A stretch of 64,000 bases of DNA, from positions 1,240,001 through 1,304,000 of the forward strand of contig JAWSVE010000002.1 in the NCBI GenBank assembly GCA_033852115.1, written 5' to 3'. This DNA comes from JAWSVE01 sp033852115 (GTDB lineage Bacteria > Pseudomonadota > Gammaproteobacteria > Pseudomonadales > Cellvibrionaceae). The stretch's first letter is position 1. Each line of letters opens with the position of its first letter. A model generated the notes under the pieces. It was not told the DNA's origin and ran no database searches. It saw only the letters and a list, made by a program, of their open reading frames with translations. Both the position numbers and the translations under genes were made by a program. Shown here piece after piece: positions 63,824 to 64,000 of this stretch.

Positions 63824-63862
63824 GATAATTCTAATCTTGGTAATTTATTGGAGATCAAGTCC

Positions 63863-64000
63863 ATGAAAATCCGTCCTTTACACGACCGTGTTGTGGTTCG
63901 CCGCAAGGAAGAGCAAGAAACAAGTGCCGGGGGCATCTTGTTGCCAGGCTCAGCGAAAGAAAAGCCAAACGAAGGCGAAGTTGTTGCCGTTGGTAGTGGC
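63863..64000 (+). CDS. groES: Co-chaperonin GroES, 5' part
   Basis: First 46 residues of GroES, cut by the right edge: MKIRPLHDRVVVRRKEEQET, then AGGILLPGSAKEKPNEGEVV, which includes the mobile loop that contacts GroEL. GGAG precedes the ATG. groEL is expected just beyond the window. Control by the RpoH-type promoter upstream is predicted. Confidence 0.95.
   Translation, partial: MKIRPLHDRVVVRRKEEQETSAGGILLPGSAKEKPNEGEVVAVGSG

Overview
The window looks like a chromosomal stretch of a marine-type gammaproteobacterium, probably near the Cellvibrionales/Spongiibacteraceae. This is judged from gene order and protein style, not from a database search. Three conserved blocks are present: ypjD / ffh-rpsP-rimM-trmD-rplS, xerD-dsbC-hom-thrC-recJ, and fxsA followed by groES at the right edge. 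I saw no rRNA or tRNA gene, CRISPR array, intact insertion sequence or prophage.

Layout. 1-11.2 kb: start of an ABC exporter (minus strand, cut by the edge), two small single-pass membrane proteins, serC-serA for serine synthesis, a YqaA-like membrane protein, a GNAT-nitrilase fusion, an outer-membrane barrel, an FAD glycerol-3-phosphate dehydrogenase-like enzyme, a hydrolase, a NIF3-C-terminal-like domain, a Nudix enzyme and a DUF3135 protein. 11.8-15.1 kb: a response regulator with an unrecognised C-terminal half, a (CAGCA)n repeat, a CoA-pyrophosphatase-type Nudix protein and a CorB/CNNM-type transporter. 15.2-29.7 kb: the housekeeping blocks, interrupted by an adjacent HD-GYP and GGDEF-EAL pair (c-di-GMP turnover). 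29.8-43.4 kb: an accessory, catabolic-looking region with tesB, enoyl-CoA hydratase, GST, epoxide hydrolase, a 1300-residue ferredoxin/FprA-type reductase/molybdopterin oxidoreductase fusion, a divergent AraC regulator, a hot-dog protein, a nitronate monooxygenase and a secreted NHL-repeat protein.

43.7-49.7 kb: a signalling cluster made of an atypical response regulator with an enlarged receiver, a divergent acyl thioesterase-like protein and a multi-pass membrane histidine kinase, followed by an SDR lacking the catalytic Lys, a lipoprotein hydrolase and a YdjM-like membrane protein. 49.8-56.2 kb: a TonB-dependent receptor, a membrane-anchored receiver protein divergent from a PhnD-like periplasmic binding protein, a tautomerase and a small DMT-type transporter. 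56.3-64 kb: lutABC, a MuiA-like DUF4139 protein, tesA, AmpG, an alkyltransferase-like protein, fxsA and the heat-shock promoter, hairpin-rich leader and start of groES.

The strongest candidates for undescribed biology are the three-module redox fusion (34901-38803), the receiver/thioesterase/histidine kinase cluster (43717-46943), which resembles the architecture of fatty-acid-derived signalling systems but shows no synthase gene, and the single-pass receiver protein with a predicted periplasmic C-terminus facing a periplasmic binding protein gene (52855-55445).
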